NCBI RefSeq assembly: GCF_017591425.1
Contig: NW_024466459.1
Coordinates: forward strand, 6,448,001-6,512,000
Reading direction: 5' to 3'
From: Ochotona curzoniae
Taxonomy: Eukaryota; Chordata; Mammalia; Lagomorpha; Ochotonidae
Length of the DNA stretch: 64,000 nt
Below, one piece after another: positions 1 to 10,985 of this stretch (the stretch's first letter is position 1; the number at the start of each line of letters is the position of its first letter). The notes under the pieces are model-generated. The model searched no databases and was not told where the DNA came from. It saw nothing but the letters and a program-made list of their open reading frames with translations. The position numbers and the translations under genes are program-made.

Positions 1-110
1 CAGGTGCGTTAGCAGGAAGCTGCATCTGAAACAGAGCACTTACTAAGACCTGAACCATGACCAGTATCGGATGCTGGTGTCCATCCGTGGCATTCAACGC
101 TGGCTCCGTG
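1..110 (-). mobile_element. C-SINE fragment, old type, cut by window edge
   Basis: The minus strand matches the head half of the older lagomorph C-SINE. The plus strand shows GTTAGCAGGAAGCTG, then a degraded 'ACCTGAACC' B-box region, then a head remnant ending near GCTGGCTC. The tail side lies outside the window. Divergence is high, so this is an old copy. Confidence 0.6.
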
Positions 111-450
111 ACCCATGACCTGTATTTTATCTGCCATGAGAATTTCTCGGCATAGGATTAAGTACTCTCGCATTTTCCAGATGAGGAAACCCGAGGTACA
201 CAAGATAAAATGCTTCGTTCAAACAGAGCAGCATATTTAACAAATATCATGGTCAGAAGATTTGTCTAGGATCGAAATTTCTTTACCTCCGTCCTCACTC
301 CCACAGTCTTTAATGCCCTCACTCCTGCAAGCAATGAACTTCTTCTCCCCTCTGAAAACAATCTTTTTTTCTTAATGTCTCTCTGTTCCATACTAGTAAA
401 ATCAGTCATCGATTGCCTAAATGAACCAATTACAACTAATTCATCTCTCA
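111..450. other. unassigned non-coding sequence
   Basis: No repeat, exon or RNA gene is recognised here. The short minus-strand frames at 9-203 and 266-451 have no protein-like features and partly overlap SINE sequence. Confidence 0.5.
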
Positions 451-738
451 TACAGAAAGGAGGAGAGAGAAAGATCTTCCGTCCATTGATTCACTGCCCA
501 AGCGACTACAATGGCCAGAGTTTAGCTAATCTGAAGCCAGGAGCCTGGGGCTTCATGTGGGTCTCCCACGTGGGTGGAGGGTCCCAAGGCTTTGGGCTGT
601 CCTCGACTGCTTTCCCAGGCCACAAGCAGGGAGCTGGATGGGAAGTGGGGCCACCAGGATTAGAACCGGCACCTATATGGGATCCAGGCATATACAAGGC
701 AGGGGCTTTAGCCACTAGGCTACCACACCGGGTCCTGT
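451..738 (-). mobile_element. C-SINE, full body, antisense
   Basis: This is the reverse complement of the younger C-SINE: a GAGAGAAAGATCTTCC segment, then AAGCCAGGAGCC, CCACAAGCAGGGAGCTGGATGG, a tRNA-like B box at TTAGAACCGG and a head ending GCCACTAGGCTACCACACCGGG. The A-rich tail is missing at the low-coordinate end. The 125-codon plus-strand frame at 375-752 is an accident of this element. Confidence 0.9.
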
Positions 739-1685
739 CATTGATCCTTTAAAGTCTAACAAACGACCCCGTTCATCACATAAACAATTCCATGCCACAG
801 AATCCAATAGTTTGTCTGTTATAAAATCTCAGCAAAGAAATATTTTAATGTTGTTGATTTTTTTTTTAATTTTGAAGCTAAAGAGGCACAGAGAGTAAAA
901 TAAAGATACCTTCCATCCAATTCCCCTTTACTATGGGTTCAGTTCCCAAATCTCCACAAGGGCCTGGGCTAGGTTAGGCCAGAACTAGCAGACTGAAAGA
1001 GTTGAATCTTCCATACGGAGGACAAGGACCCACGTGCTTGGCCCGTCACATGGCACGTCCTGAGGGAGCATATTAGCAGGCAGTTGGAATCAGAAGTGAG
1101 TGGGTCACTTACCTCGTGGCTTCCATGTGGATCATGGGCTTCTCCAGCTCCACCTTAACCACTCCATCAAACCCCACCTCTGCATCACTTTCTGTCAAAC
1201 GCTGTCCTTCCCAAGAATTTATTTTTTTTTCTTCTGCCCTGAATCCCACCTTCCATTTTCTCCTAGATACAACCTCTTTGTTCTAGCTTTAATGTCTTTT
1301 CTTTCTCTGTCATCTCACTTTCTCTTTCCTGGATTTCGTCCATTGTTGCGCAATCATAGAAATCCAGGGAAAATGCCCTCCGGGTCCCTCTCGTCTTCTC
1401 CCCCGCCATCCATTCCATCACCGAGTCCTGCACATGCAAGCTCGCTATATCATTAGCTCACTTATTGTCTATCACGGCTGTGCCTTTTTAGTGATTGGAG
1501 AGGATGGAAGCATTACAAAGCATTGTAATGCATAGCAATCAAAAATATTTTCATACACTCTTATATTGGCTGATGATCAGAAAGGACCGATCTGGACAGC
1601 TTTGGTGATCCTGGGCCAGTGATTTGAAATTGTTTCTCAGTGGATTCCTCTCTTCATGAAAATTCCCCTCCAAATACATAGTTGA
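739..1685. other. unassigned non-coding sequence
   Basis: No repeat family is recognised. The stretch contains a T-rich run near 859 and a pyrimidine-rich segment around 1200-1330. The 118-codon frame at 1100-1456 is rich in S, P, F and L because of that pyrimidine bias and does not look like a real protein. Confidence 0.5.
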
Positions 1686-2055
1686 ATGCCATCCCTACAG
1701 CCAGTACCCGCCACTAGATCTCCCATCACTGAGTACAATCCAGATAAAAAAAAAAGAATGCATAGAAGCCCTGGGACAGAGATACCTCTTGCTGGGGGGA
1801 CATCGGGCAACCTGGTCAGAGATTGTGCTGAAAACAGGATTCTGGGGGTTGCTAGACAGCATTTCCTGCCTGGGCTTTCCTCAGACCTGGGCGACCAAAT
1901 ATCACCACCATTTCAGGGGTGGAGCCATCAGACCTTGACCGAGGCACGGGCTCAAAGCAGGTGGCTGTAATGGCTTTCAACATTTCCATTATCCAAGTGC
2001 ATGCTCAGATGTCCCCAAAGTAAAAAAATAAAACAAAACAAACAAACAAAAAACT
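1686..2055 (+). other. A-tailed segment, possible decayed retroposon 3' end
   Basis: About 370 bp of moderately GC-rich sequence ends in an A-rich tail (AAAAAAATAAAACAAAACAAACAAAC-like, about 2021-2053), as a LINE 3' UTR or retrocopy would. No target-site duplication was found and the family is not identified. The 94-codon open frame here is not recognised. Confidence 0.25.
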
Positions 2056-3171
2056 GGACGAGGCAGTGGCCTTAGAAAAGAGATGCTATTGGTCTCAGAG
2101 AAGACACAAGGCAGCTGGGAGTTCCAGAACAGTTGGTGGGCTTTTTCCTTAGAGAAACAAAACTATTTTAGCTGCTATAATTTACTGTCTTGAGTGTGAA
2201 ACCTTAAATTGTTTATGAAGCTTCCACAGAAACACTGAGAATTTGTGCCATTTGAGCCGTGACTTCATGTTCCACCTTCTCATTCCACGCACAGTGGTGG
2301 TCAGGAAATGGAGACATTGGTCGTCTTTAGATTCCCTATGCAGGGCAAATATGCACCCTAAGAGCCACCCCAGGTAGAGAGGGCAGAAAGCTGGGGTACA
2401 ATGAGCGAAAGTTGTACCCCCATCAAGGCGAGCTAAAACACTGGGCTCCAAACATCCCCACCACATCTTGCTCATAAAGCACAGGATCCACTTAGAGAAT
2501 AACAAAGCGAGGAGGCCAGGGCTTGCACAGCAGCCATTGGCCCCACAGGCAGTGCAGCAAACATCACTCAGGAAGACATGACCAGCTACCCTCATCATCA
2601 ACTCCATATGCTAGGCTATGAAACCAGCCCCAGTACATGTAAAAGGGTCGAAGGCACAGAAAGTTCTCTAACCACATGCAATTTAGTTGGAAATGAGCAG
2701 CAGATGGAAATTCGGGAACTTTCACCAATATGAAGAAATGCTTAGAACTGGCCCATGTTTCAAAGCAGAAGTGACAAGAAAGATTAGTAAATCACTCTGA
2801 AGTTGGGTTCAGACAAAATGCAGCGTATTGTAGCAGGCAGTGCAGTGCCACAGCTCAAGCCATTGCTTACAACACGCTTGCGTCCTGTCTCAGAGTGACA
2901 GTGTGAGTTCCAGCTGCTCTACTTTCAGTCCTCCTTCCTTCTAACACATCTTAGAAAGCAACAAATGACAACCCAGTCCTCAGGCCCCTGCAACACATGG
3001 GTGAGACCAGGAAGGAATTCCTGGGTCTAGCCTTCATCCTAACCCATCAGTTGCTGCTGTGGGTGATTTGGGGAGTGAACCAATAGATGGAAGAGTCTAT
3101 TTCTCTCTGTGTCTCCTCCCTTGCCATTCTTCTGTCATTTTGTAATTTGAATAGATAAAGCATAAACCTGT
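2056..3171. other. unassigned non-coding sequence
   Basis: No known repeat is recognised. A 141-codon minus-strand frame (2182-2607) is rich in C, W and L with no recognisable domain, and was rejected as a gene. Confidence 0.5.
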
Positions 3172-3186
3172 AAAAGAATACAGCAT

Positions 3187-3514
3187 GCAGGCCTGATGCT
3201 GTAACCTAACAGCAGGTTCTCCCCTTGAATGTGCCGGGATTCCATATGGGTGCTGGTTCTAATCCCAGCAGCCCCGCTTCCCATCAGCTCCCTGCTTGTG
3301 GCCTGGGAAAACAGTAATGGACAGCCCAAAATCTTGGGATCCTGCACCTGTGTGGGGAGACCTGGAGGAAGTTTCTGGTTCCTGGCTTTGAATCGGCGCA
3401 GCACCAGCTGTTGCAGTCACTTGGGGAGTGAATCATCGCGCAAAAGATCTTCCTCTCTGTCTCTCCTCCTCTCTGTATATCTGACTTTGCAATAAAAATA
3501 AAATAAATCTTCAA
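3187..3514 (+). mobile_element. C-SINE, younger type with target-site duplication
   Basis: A near full-length tRNA-derived SINE with a degraded head, B-box GGTTCTAATCCC, CTGCTTGTGGCCTGGG body, CT-rich stretch and AATAAAATAAATCTT tail. It is flanked by a 15-bp direct repeat with one mismatch, AAAAGAATA(C/T)AGCAT, at 3172-3186 and 3515-3529. The duplication supports L1-driven retroposition. Confidence 0.93.
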
Positions 3515-3708
3515 AAAAGAATATAGCATAGTGTAATTTGCAGGATGAAGTAAAAACAGTGCTCACAGGAAATTTGTAGATAGGCATGCCACCGCCAAAG
3601 AAAAAATTACTTCAAGTAACTGCAAAGGAGGAACAAAACAAACCCTAATCAATCAATCAGAACAAAGAGAAAAATAACAAGGATGAGCAGAGGAATAAAT
3701 GAAATTCA

Positions 3709-4089
3709 GAGGGGCAGCACCATGGCGTAGTAATAAGCTGAACCTCCGCCTATGGCATCGATATCCCATGCAGACACTGGTTTGAGTCCTGGATGCTCCA
3801 CCTCCCATCCAGTCCCTGCTTGCAACCTGAGAAAGCAACCCAGGACTGCCCAAAGCCTTGCGACGCTGCACCTGCACTGGAGACCTGGAAGAAGCTCCTA
3901 CCTCCTGAATTCAGTTCAGCTCAGCTCTGGTTGTTGTGGCCATTTGAAGAGTGAATTAGCAAATGGGAGATTCTCTCTCTCTCTGTCTTGCTCTTTCTCT
4001 TTCTTCCTCTGTCTCTCCTTCTCTCTATAACTCTACATTTCAAATATTTTCTAGTCTTTAAATAGATAAATAATAAAATCAAAAAACAA
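3709..4089 (+). mobile_element. C-SINE, older type with expanded pyrimidine tail
   Basis: It starts at GGGGCAGCACCATGGCG, has the B-box-like GGTTTGAGTCC, CTCCCTGCTTGCAACC body and GCTCAGCTCTGG, then a long TC/CTTT-rich stretch and an AAATAGATAAATAATAAAA tail. The head and body are more diverged than at 3187-3514, indicating an earlier wave. Confidence 0.88.
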
Positions 4090-5299
4090 AGTGTAATAAT
4101 GAATATAGCCAGCAATTGGTTTCTAAGATTGATGAAACTCTAGATGGACTGATGAAGTCAAAATACTAGATTCAAAAAATAGATCAGAAGACTGGTGGAT
4201 TTCAACGCAGGTACTTTTGAAAGATCCAGGCAGATGGAAACATTTATGAACCTGTTGAGGACCCCAGCCCTGAGATTTCAGTGTAGCAAACAGCACTGGG
4301 AACGTGAAGAACAACTTTCAGAGATTCTACAGGCTGTTCAGCTGAAACTAAGGCAAGAACCCAAGCATCAACTCCAAAGCAGACTTCCCTGGTGCCCAAG
4401 AGAGAGCTGTTACAGAAACAGAGTGCTGGAATGAGAAGCAATACACAGTCCCCAATCAAGCCCACAAGAAGCCGTGGTGGTCGCATCTTAGACACTAACG
4501 TGGAACTGAACTTAATGGGGGCAGAGGGGCGTGACACTTTTAACCAAGATGCTGTATTTCAGGTGTCTCCAGGTCGAGCAGTTTGTTCAGGTGCTGGTGA
4601 AGATCCCTATCTCTTGAAGAAAACAAGTGTTTATTCAATCTGTCCCATGTACTGGGCAAGAACAAGCGTTATCTCTGGGCTGCTACTGAGCTAAGCAGGG
4701 GAATTCATTAAATCCACAGAGCTATGCGGAGAGTAAAGGGGCAGCTGGACGCCACACAGGCAGTCTGGCTCCAGAGTCGGGCACCACATTAACACACCCA
4801 TCAGTATTTCGGGGAAGGTGCCCAGAATGTTGTATGTTTTTACAAGCCCCTGATGACACTTCTGTTCATCCAGGTTTAGGAACCACTACTCTGGCACTCT
4901 TCTGTCAGAAAATACCCTTGCTTGTCACATCTGTGCTAACATTGCCTCAAGTGTCAAGCATTTCAAAAAGACGGCTTTTGCCTTTTCTCCCATTTGTTTT
5001 GGAAAGTCTACGTGGCTCAGTAAGCAGAGTGCTCTCAAAACTGAAAGGGCACCAGTGTGCCAGAAACCTACCTTATTTCCATAGCAATAATAAATATAAT
5101 AATGAAACGTGACAACTCAGAGATTAGGTCTTGCAACATTGCCACCAGGATAAAAATGACAGAAGTGGAGGCTGTGACAAGGTCCAAGATACAGCCCTGA
5201 TATGAATTCAGTCTTATGGATTGCAAGCTCTTGCCTGTGCCAATAGACTTAGGGACTTCGTATTCTGTATTTTCAGAGGAAATGTCTTGGATGTTTATG
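4090..5299. other. unassigned non-coding sequence
   Basis: No repeat family could be assigned. Several overlapping 60-100 codon frames occur on both strands, with no consistent frame, domain or splice structure. Confidence 0.5.
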
Positions 5300-5625
5300 T
5301 CTTGGGGCAGATTTTTACTGCAGCAATTCAGATGCTCGTGGGAATGCCTGCATCCCATGGCAGAGGACCTGTGTTCCTGGACCAGCACTGCTTGCAACTC
5401 CAGCTTTTTCTTCATGCTCGCTATGGCTACAGGTAAAGTGCCTAGGGCATTGCCTTTCAGGTAGGATACCTGGATTATATTGCATCCTCCTAGTTTTGGC
5501 TGGGTTCAAGCCCAGGTGGTATGGAATACTTCAGCATAGAGACCATCTTCAGATGAATGGCTGTTTCTGTCTTCCTCTGTTTCTTTGTCTTTTAAACAAT
5601 AAACACACTCTTTTAAAGAAATTCC
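5300..5625 (+). mobile_element. C-SINE, old and degenerate
   Basis: The segment AATGCCTGCATCCCATGG followed by a decayed body, GGTTCAAGCCCAGGTGG, then CTGTCTTCCTCTGTTTC and a short AATAAACACA tail follows the order of the old C-SINE. Alignment through the middle is poor, so the boundaries are approximate. Confidence 0.6.
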
Positions 5626-5833
5626 TATTTGGTTATCATAGTAAGTATCTAAGGTCTATGGAAAGGATAGATGAAAATAATTGCTCCCTCTAACTTTTGG
5701 AGTAATAAACACCATTGACAGCATCAAACTCTGGAAGAAAAACAAGGGGTGAAATGAATGACAGCAGTGTTGGGGATGGAAGTTTGTTGCACCTTGCCCA
5801 AAACAAGTGTTGAACATTTAAAGCATTTCACGA

Positions 5834-6085
5834 TGGGGTTGACATTGTGACAAGGATGTTAAGCCAGTGCTTGTGACTCGACAGATCCCTGTTAACCCGC
5901 CTGGAAGGGAGCAGATAATGTCTCAAGTGTGAGGGCACCAATCCTCCTATGTAGGAGTCCCCATGGCGTTCCAGCTTCCTGGCTTTGCCTGTCCCACCTT
6001 GGCCGAGGTAGCCATGTGCAAGGAGAACAGTGAATGTAAAATCTCTCTGTTTCTTCCTCTTAAAACGTTTTTAAAAACTCTTAAA
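5834..6085 (+). mobile_element. C-SINE, old, middle deleted
   Basis: The head-like GGGGTTGACATTGTGAC and AAGCCAGTGCTTGTGACTC is followed by the second half (TTCCAGCTTCCTGGCTTTGCC, GTAGCCATGTGCAAGGAG, AAATCTCTCTGTTTCTTCC) and a degraded A-rich end. The usual B-box region is missing or unrecognisable. Confidence 0.6.
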
Positions 6086-6572
6086 ACATCAAAATACAAG
6101 TTCATGCCAAGTTCAGTTAGATGGTGTACTTGTTCTTGACACTTGGAACGGTCCCTTCCGTCTTGTAGGAACTGATCAAAGCCAACCCTCTTCCCCCACT
6201 CTGCCCTGGTCCCTGGATCCCTGATGCGGCTCACTCCCTGTGTTCATCTCATGTCACTGCACACAGAGATGAATTCATCAATGAATGTGTAACCCAAAGC
6301 TGACCAATAAAAGACAGAAACATTTTCAAGTCCCTGTTTGATTGTTCTTGCATTCTCTTTCCCCAGTAAATTCACATGAAGAAAAATAAAGCTCCCAAGT
6401 GAAAAGTTAAAACAAAAAGAATATAAGGGATATCAGTCCACAGCACAAATCCTAAGGATCGGACTGAACTGTGCTTGAAGCCAAGCCCATGGCAGAGCTT
6501 ACCAACGACAATAAGCCTCCTTTCATCTTAAAATCATTGTCATGGCTATTCTCTCTGGTGCTACCAAGAGAG
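6086..6572. other. unassigned non-coding sequence
   Basis: No repeat is recognised. The 109-codon minus-strand frame (6452-6781) overlaps the next feature in another frame. Its downstream part contains a good GTAAGC donor-like site on the minus strand near 6511-6516. Confidence 0.4.
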
Positions 6573-6869
6573 TCACATTTCACATAGCAATCTCCAGTCA
6601 TTTCCGATCTCCAAAAGCAAAGGGTTTGTTTCAGGGGGAGCCTCCTTCGGATAGATGCTTCCACCAACGTTAGCACTACGCACTCCAGGAGTTGGGAAAA
6701 AGATGGCATTCCGAGGAGACTTGCCTCTGATAATGTCTTCCACAATGAAATAAAAAGGCAGTGGAATGTGACCAACTGCACAGTTCCCTTGGTTCACATC
6801 CCATGGTGCTCTGGGTGGAAAGTCTTGTGTCCAATGTCCTTTCTTCGCTTCCTCAGCCTCTGCCAGAGA
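6573..6869 (-). other. protein-like open frame, possible exon or decayed retrocopy
   Basis: A minus-strand frame stays open for 98 codons between a TAG at 6870-6872 and a TGA at 6573-6575. Its composition is globular rather than repeat-like, for example the runs FYFIVEDIIRGKSPRN and NAIFFPTPGVRSANVGGS. A second frame continues past the stop to 6452. One frameshift in an older gene copy could explain this, but chance could too. An acceptor-like TCTCTGGCAG lies just upstream on the minus strand. I do not recognise a family. Confidence 0.22.
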
Positions 6870-7289
6870 CTATTCTAGAATCACAGCATAGACAGGAGAC
6901 AGCCCTCACCTGCCAGATGGCAGGGCCTTCAGTCAGTGGCTCAGGGGCAGAAGCTGGCGGTAGGGGAGAGAATCCATCTGTTTGCTGACAGCATGCAAAG
7001 CAAATGGAGCATGGGAGACCCAGGCTTAAGAAGGAAAAGAGCTTTAAGTATCTTATATTCAGAAGCACCCTCAACCTCTCTCTCTCTCTCTCTCTCCATA
7101 CACAAACACAGACCTAAGGCGACTGAGCTGCCTTAAGTTTTCCTCTAAGTTTGGAAATTTTATCATGGGCAGAAGCAGTAAATAAATTTTCTTGGAGGCT
7201 GACATGAGAGGGTTAAGGAACCCCCTGCCTTGTTTTTTATTATTTTTTTCTTTCTCTTTGGTATTAAGATAATAAAAGGCACACGTTTT
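6870..7289. other. unassigned sequence with (TC)n
   Basis: Non-repeat sequence with a (TC)n microsatellite at about 7076-7097. No gene features were seen. Confidence 0.45.
7076..7097. repeat. (TC)n microsatellite
   Basis: About eleven uninterrupted TC units ending at CCATACACAAAC. No SINE is evident next to it, unlike most other dinucleotide arrays in this window. Confidence 0.9.
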
Positions 7290-7640
7290 CGAACTAATTT
7301 ACTCTCATTTTTTTTTTTTTACCACTGTTTGCTTTTCCAGTTTCTTTAATTTGGGTAATTGCTTAGTCAACTTTCAAAAATATATATTCTGTCTTAAAAA
7401 AACAGCCAAATATGACGGATCACCTTCATTTTCATTTCAGATTTGGCATGCCGAACCCAGATTGTGTATTCTTTCCATGGCGCCACACCAACGTCCAATA
7501 CTTAATTAATTTCCTTTCGTTGGTGCAGACTTGCTCTTAAAGAGACAGTAACCCATTTTGATGGCTTGCTTTTGGCTGAAGTTCAAAAGTATCACTTCTT
7601 AAATCTTTTTTCCCCCCTTCAAAACTTCCCAGAGTGCTAT
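7290..7640. promoter_or_regulatory. conserved-noncoding-like AT-rich block
   Basis: A repeat-free stretch combining homeodomain-type AT cores (CTTAATTAATTTCC near 7500, TTAATTTGGGTAATTGC near 7348) with a mixed-composition core around 7440-7500. It has the look of a non-coding developmental enhancer. That impression rests on texture only, since no cross-species alignment was possible here. Confidence 0.2.
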
Positions 7641-8394
7641 ATAGAAAAAAATAAAATAAAATAAAAACACCCTGGTGTTTTTCTCCCCCTCAGCCTGCTC
7701 TGTACCACCATTTCTTTCACTCTTATTTATTCTTCACTGAAACCAATCCTCCAGAAGAAAGAAAGGGCAAGCCAAGGGGCAGGAAGGAAGCCATGAGGGA
7801 TGCTCAGGGCTGTGTGTGTTCTTGCTTCACTCGCTTGAGCTTGCTCTCATCACGGGCGGGGGCGAGGCGGTACTTCATCTTTACACAGAGTCACTGCCTG
7901 TGATCAGACTTTTAGAACGCTATGATGCTGACTCCTCCGCACTTGAGGACCACAGCGTTCCTTAAGGCAGGTGACCACAGGGTGCTTTGGGAGTGGAGGT
8001 TCTGTGGAGAGGCAGCCAGAGAACTGCGAGTTTGCCTCAGAGGGAGGCTGACTCGAGAGACTGCCTGCACGGCGTAAGACCGCTTCCACCACCTCACTCC
8101 TCCTCAGCCCACAGGACTCTGGGACAGAGGGGTCTCGTTCACACACCGCAGACACCGTGGCACTTAGGAATACACGGTATCTGGCAAACGCATGAGCTGA
8201 TGTCCTGAAAAATGTACCTGTAGCAATCCCTCATGGCACAGTGTTTTCTCTTTGTTTTTTGGTTGTTTTATTTTGTTTTTACCTTTTTTCCCTTGCAGTA
8301 TCCAACTATCTGACTCAGGAAGAAAAGCGAGAATGAAATATTTCATCTCCAGATTTCCAGGACAAATTCACAAAGATGTTCTCTACAGGAGATC
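7641..8394. other. unassigned sequence with a small GC-rich patch
   Basis: It contains an AAAAT-rich tract (about 7646-7665), then a locally GC-rich patch with several CpGs and a GC-box-like GGGCGGGGGCGAGGCGG near 7854-7870. This is too small for a standard CpG island. No exon was identified. Confidence 0.35.
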
Positions 8395-8670
8395 CGGCCT
8401 TAATCCCACTGTCCCTTTGTCTGAAGATAGGTCGAGCGCCAGCTCAAGTCCTGGCTGCTCCACGTCGGGTCCAGCTCTCTGCCCACACACCTGAGGAGGC
8501 AGCAGGAGATGTTGAAGACCAGGGTGGAGTTCCAAGAGCCCCTTTCAGCCTGGCCGAGAGCCGGTGGTTGCAGCCATTTGCAAAGTGAATCAGAGTACGG
8601 AGGACGTAGCACTCTCCTTCTCTCTCCGAGAGGAGGCTCTGTGTTTCATACAAACAAATCAATCTTTAAA
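8395..8670 (+). mobile_element. C-SINE, old
   Basis: Recognised by CGCCAGCTCAAGTCCTGGCTG (B-box region), CAGCTCTCTGCC, GTGGTTGCAGCCATTTG, a CTCTCC-type stretch and CAAACAAATCAATCTTTAAA. The head is badly decayed. Confidence 0.7.
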
Positions 8671-8744
8671 GATAGAGAAGAGCTGGAATACGGGAGGACG
8701 TGTTTGGGAATGTCACCACGTTCCTAGAGCTGCATATATAACAT

Positions 8745-9345
8745 ACGTGAAATTTGTTCATTTCAAGTATGTAAATAAAACTCACAGTAAAATAGATGTA
8801 AAATTCGCAATTTTCAAACTTCCTCAAAAGTGCTATTCATGGATTATTTGCCACCTTCACATTATTAGGAACGTTTTCACATTCCGAAACTCAAACTTCA
8901 TACCCAATTAGACACTCTGTCCTTCAACCCCTGCCATTCTCCATTGTGTTTTCTGTACATATGAACTTGACTGCCCTGAAGAGCTCATATAAGTGAACTA
9001 ACATAATGGCTATTCTTTATTTAGCCTGTTTTACCCAGAAGCATGTCTTCGAGTTTTGCCCGAGATGTAGCATGAGTCAGGATTTCTTTTCTTTGTAAGG
9101 CTGTATAATATTCTGCTCTGGGTGGCTCCCACCTCTGGCTGCAGCAGAAAAGGCTACTGTGACCTTGGTTTATAATAATATCCGTGTTAACCCTTGCTTT
9201 AGATTCTCTGCGCCCACACTCGGAAGTGGAACTGCTGGATCACATGGCCACTTTATGGTTATCGTTGAGGAATTAGCAGACCAAATGCTCTGTGCTGATA
9301 TGGTCTCACCAACACTGCCAGGATTTCTCCTTTTCTGAACCTTCC
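8745..9345 (-). mobile_element. old L1 3'-end fragment, antisense
   Basis: The plus strand carries, in order, GAGCTCATATAAGTG, a 'CATGTCTTCGAG' remnant, GTAAGGCTGTATAATATTC and GAAGTGGAACTGCTGGATCACATGG. These are the reverse complement of the standard mammalian L1 ORF2-end and 3' UTR motif order. It is heavily mutated, so it is an ancient L1 (L1M-like age). Confidence 0.85.
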
Positions 9346-10774
9346 TGCTTCGTCTGGTAGTTCAGTAATGTCCCAGGCACATCATCATTTACTCAAGAGT
9401 CTGGCTAATACTTACTAGACGGGGCTTTTTTCATGGAAGCTTCCTGCCCAGTCTGAACTGCAAGGTAGAACCAGAAGACAAGGAAGTATGTGAAGCTAGC
9501 CTCCTGGTTAACACACTTCCACTAGCATCCCATGGTCTGAGCATAGAGGTTCAACCTTTATAAAGTTGGTGAAAATAACTCTTAGCTTGAATCCAGCTGT
9601 CAGTGAGTAGGAATCTACCCTAAAATCATTTCTCCAGCAAAAAGAAGTGAGCAAACTTGGAAAGAATGTGAAGTAAAGCAATTTCTTGTTGGTGGCCATG
9701 AAACAGCAGTCCCCCGTCCCACCTTCTCACTCATCTTTATTACCACAGGTCCCTGGACAGTGGGGAACCCACACATAATATTTTATTTTACTCCTAGGGG
9801 CTGGATTTACTGTCTGTTCTTGTATGATGTATGTACTCTACTACTTATCTTTAATATAACAAATCATATAGTTTGCTTTTATGTTATATTTCCGTGTTGT
9901 TAGTAACAAAGAAATGTAAGATATTCAAGTCTGTGTATGTGTGAGAGTAATTTAAAAAAGGTAATAGGAAATAGAATTCAAAAGTATGAACTCTATGCAT
10001 ATAATGGATCACCAGAAAGGTCATGGAAAATCTGTATTAAGAACGTGAACATCTAACAGCAGTTCCACTTGCAAAACTGGATGAATAGAAACAATCTATG
10101 TGCAGTCTGCTTTTCACAAGCACCGCTAAGATCTTCAAGTTTACCTGCTTCTTATTCTCTCTGTAAGTTTCAGGAAGAGTCCTGTTTGCTTGTTTGTTTG
10201 TTTGTTTTTACAGTTTCCCAAAATGGGAAACTGACTTGTGCAGACCATCATTTATTCATTTTCTGACTCCAAACCAGGGTATAGTTCATGGTAAGGTTTT
10301 TCTTCATACCCAAACTAACCCAACACATACATTCAAGGAGTGTGAATGTCAGGGAAGAATAGTCCTTCAAGCCCTACCCCGTACAATTACACGATACCCA
10401 CGAAGGCCAAATGTTCAGAAGGTGTTGATGGTAAAAAAGGAATTCAGAGAGACTCTTTGGAAGAGAACTTGACTCTTTCACATAAGAAAATCATGAGGTC
10501 TCTCCAAGCGGCTTAGGGCTTAATCGAGGGTGACAAATTAAAGCCAGCGTAAGCAGAGAAGGTTGGCTTGCCCTTCTGCTCCTTGAGCCAGTCACAGGGG
10601 CACTGATTATTTTTTCTGTAGCTAGAAGTTTCAGCAGGTAGAAGAAGACAATGTACAGCAACAGGGTTCAAGATGATGGCGGCCGCCAGTCCTGCCTACA
10701 GTCTCTACCGGCTTATGGACCCAGGTTCATTTCCAGGAGAAAAACACAAGGACCCAGGTGCTCACGTTTCTGAA
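9346..10774. other. unassigned non-coding sequence
   Basis: No family is recognised, apart from a (TTTG)n tract at about 10189-10207 and AT-rich sequence at 9780-9960. A NotI-like GCGGCCGC at about 10680 is a lone CpG-rich spot without promoter context. Confidence 0.45.
10189..10207. repeat. (TTTG)n microsatellite
   Basis: Four to five GTTT units (TTGCTTGTTTGTTTGTTTG). Confidence 0.85.
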
Positions 10775-10985
10775 ACACTCACTAACGTGCAATGAGTGTC
10801 CGTTTACTAAGTGACTATCGCGCACAAGCATTGTCTGGCCTGTTTTATAAACTTTGTGTAACCTCATTCTACATCACCCACCTGAGGCAGATAGCATCAC
10901 CCCCATTCTACAAGTGGGGGAGCAGAGAAGTTACCTAACTAGACCACGAGCAGGAAGGACTGCTGGGACTCTGCTCCGAACTACT
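10775..10985 (-). mobile_element. MIR/L2-like ancient fragment, antisense
   Basis: The order 'GAGTGTCCGTTTACTAAGTG', 'CCCCCATTCTACAAGTGGGG' and 'GCAGAGAAGTTACCTAACTAG' follows the reverse complement of MIR/L2 (lower-abundance cutoff, 'CCCATTTTACAGATG', 'AGAGAGGTTAAGTAACT'). It is strongly diverged. Confidence 0.6.

Noticed and set aside
375..752. 125-codon plus-strand open frame
   Set aside because: Almost entirely the antisense strand of a C-SINE. The same peptide pattern recurs wherever this SINE occurs.
2182..2607. 141-codon minus-strand frame
   Set aside because: Composition is rich in cysteine, tryptophan and leucine without any domain, start context or splice signals. Length is compatible with chance in this amount of DNA.
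3187..3300. Intact tRNA gene, because of A/B-box-like motifs
   Set aside because: The motifs belong to the tRNA-derived head of the C-SINE, and no cloverleaf could be closed.
5068..5415. 115-codon minus-strand frame ending in a hydrophobic tail, resembling a small membrane protein
   Set aside because: The start half lies in an old C-SINE and the hydrophobic end comes from AT-rich sequence.
10674..10690. GCGGCCGC motif suggesting a CpG-island promoter
   Set aside because: A single isolated CpG-rich octamer without surrounding CpG enrichment.
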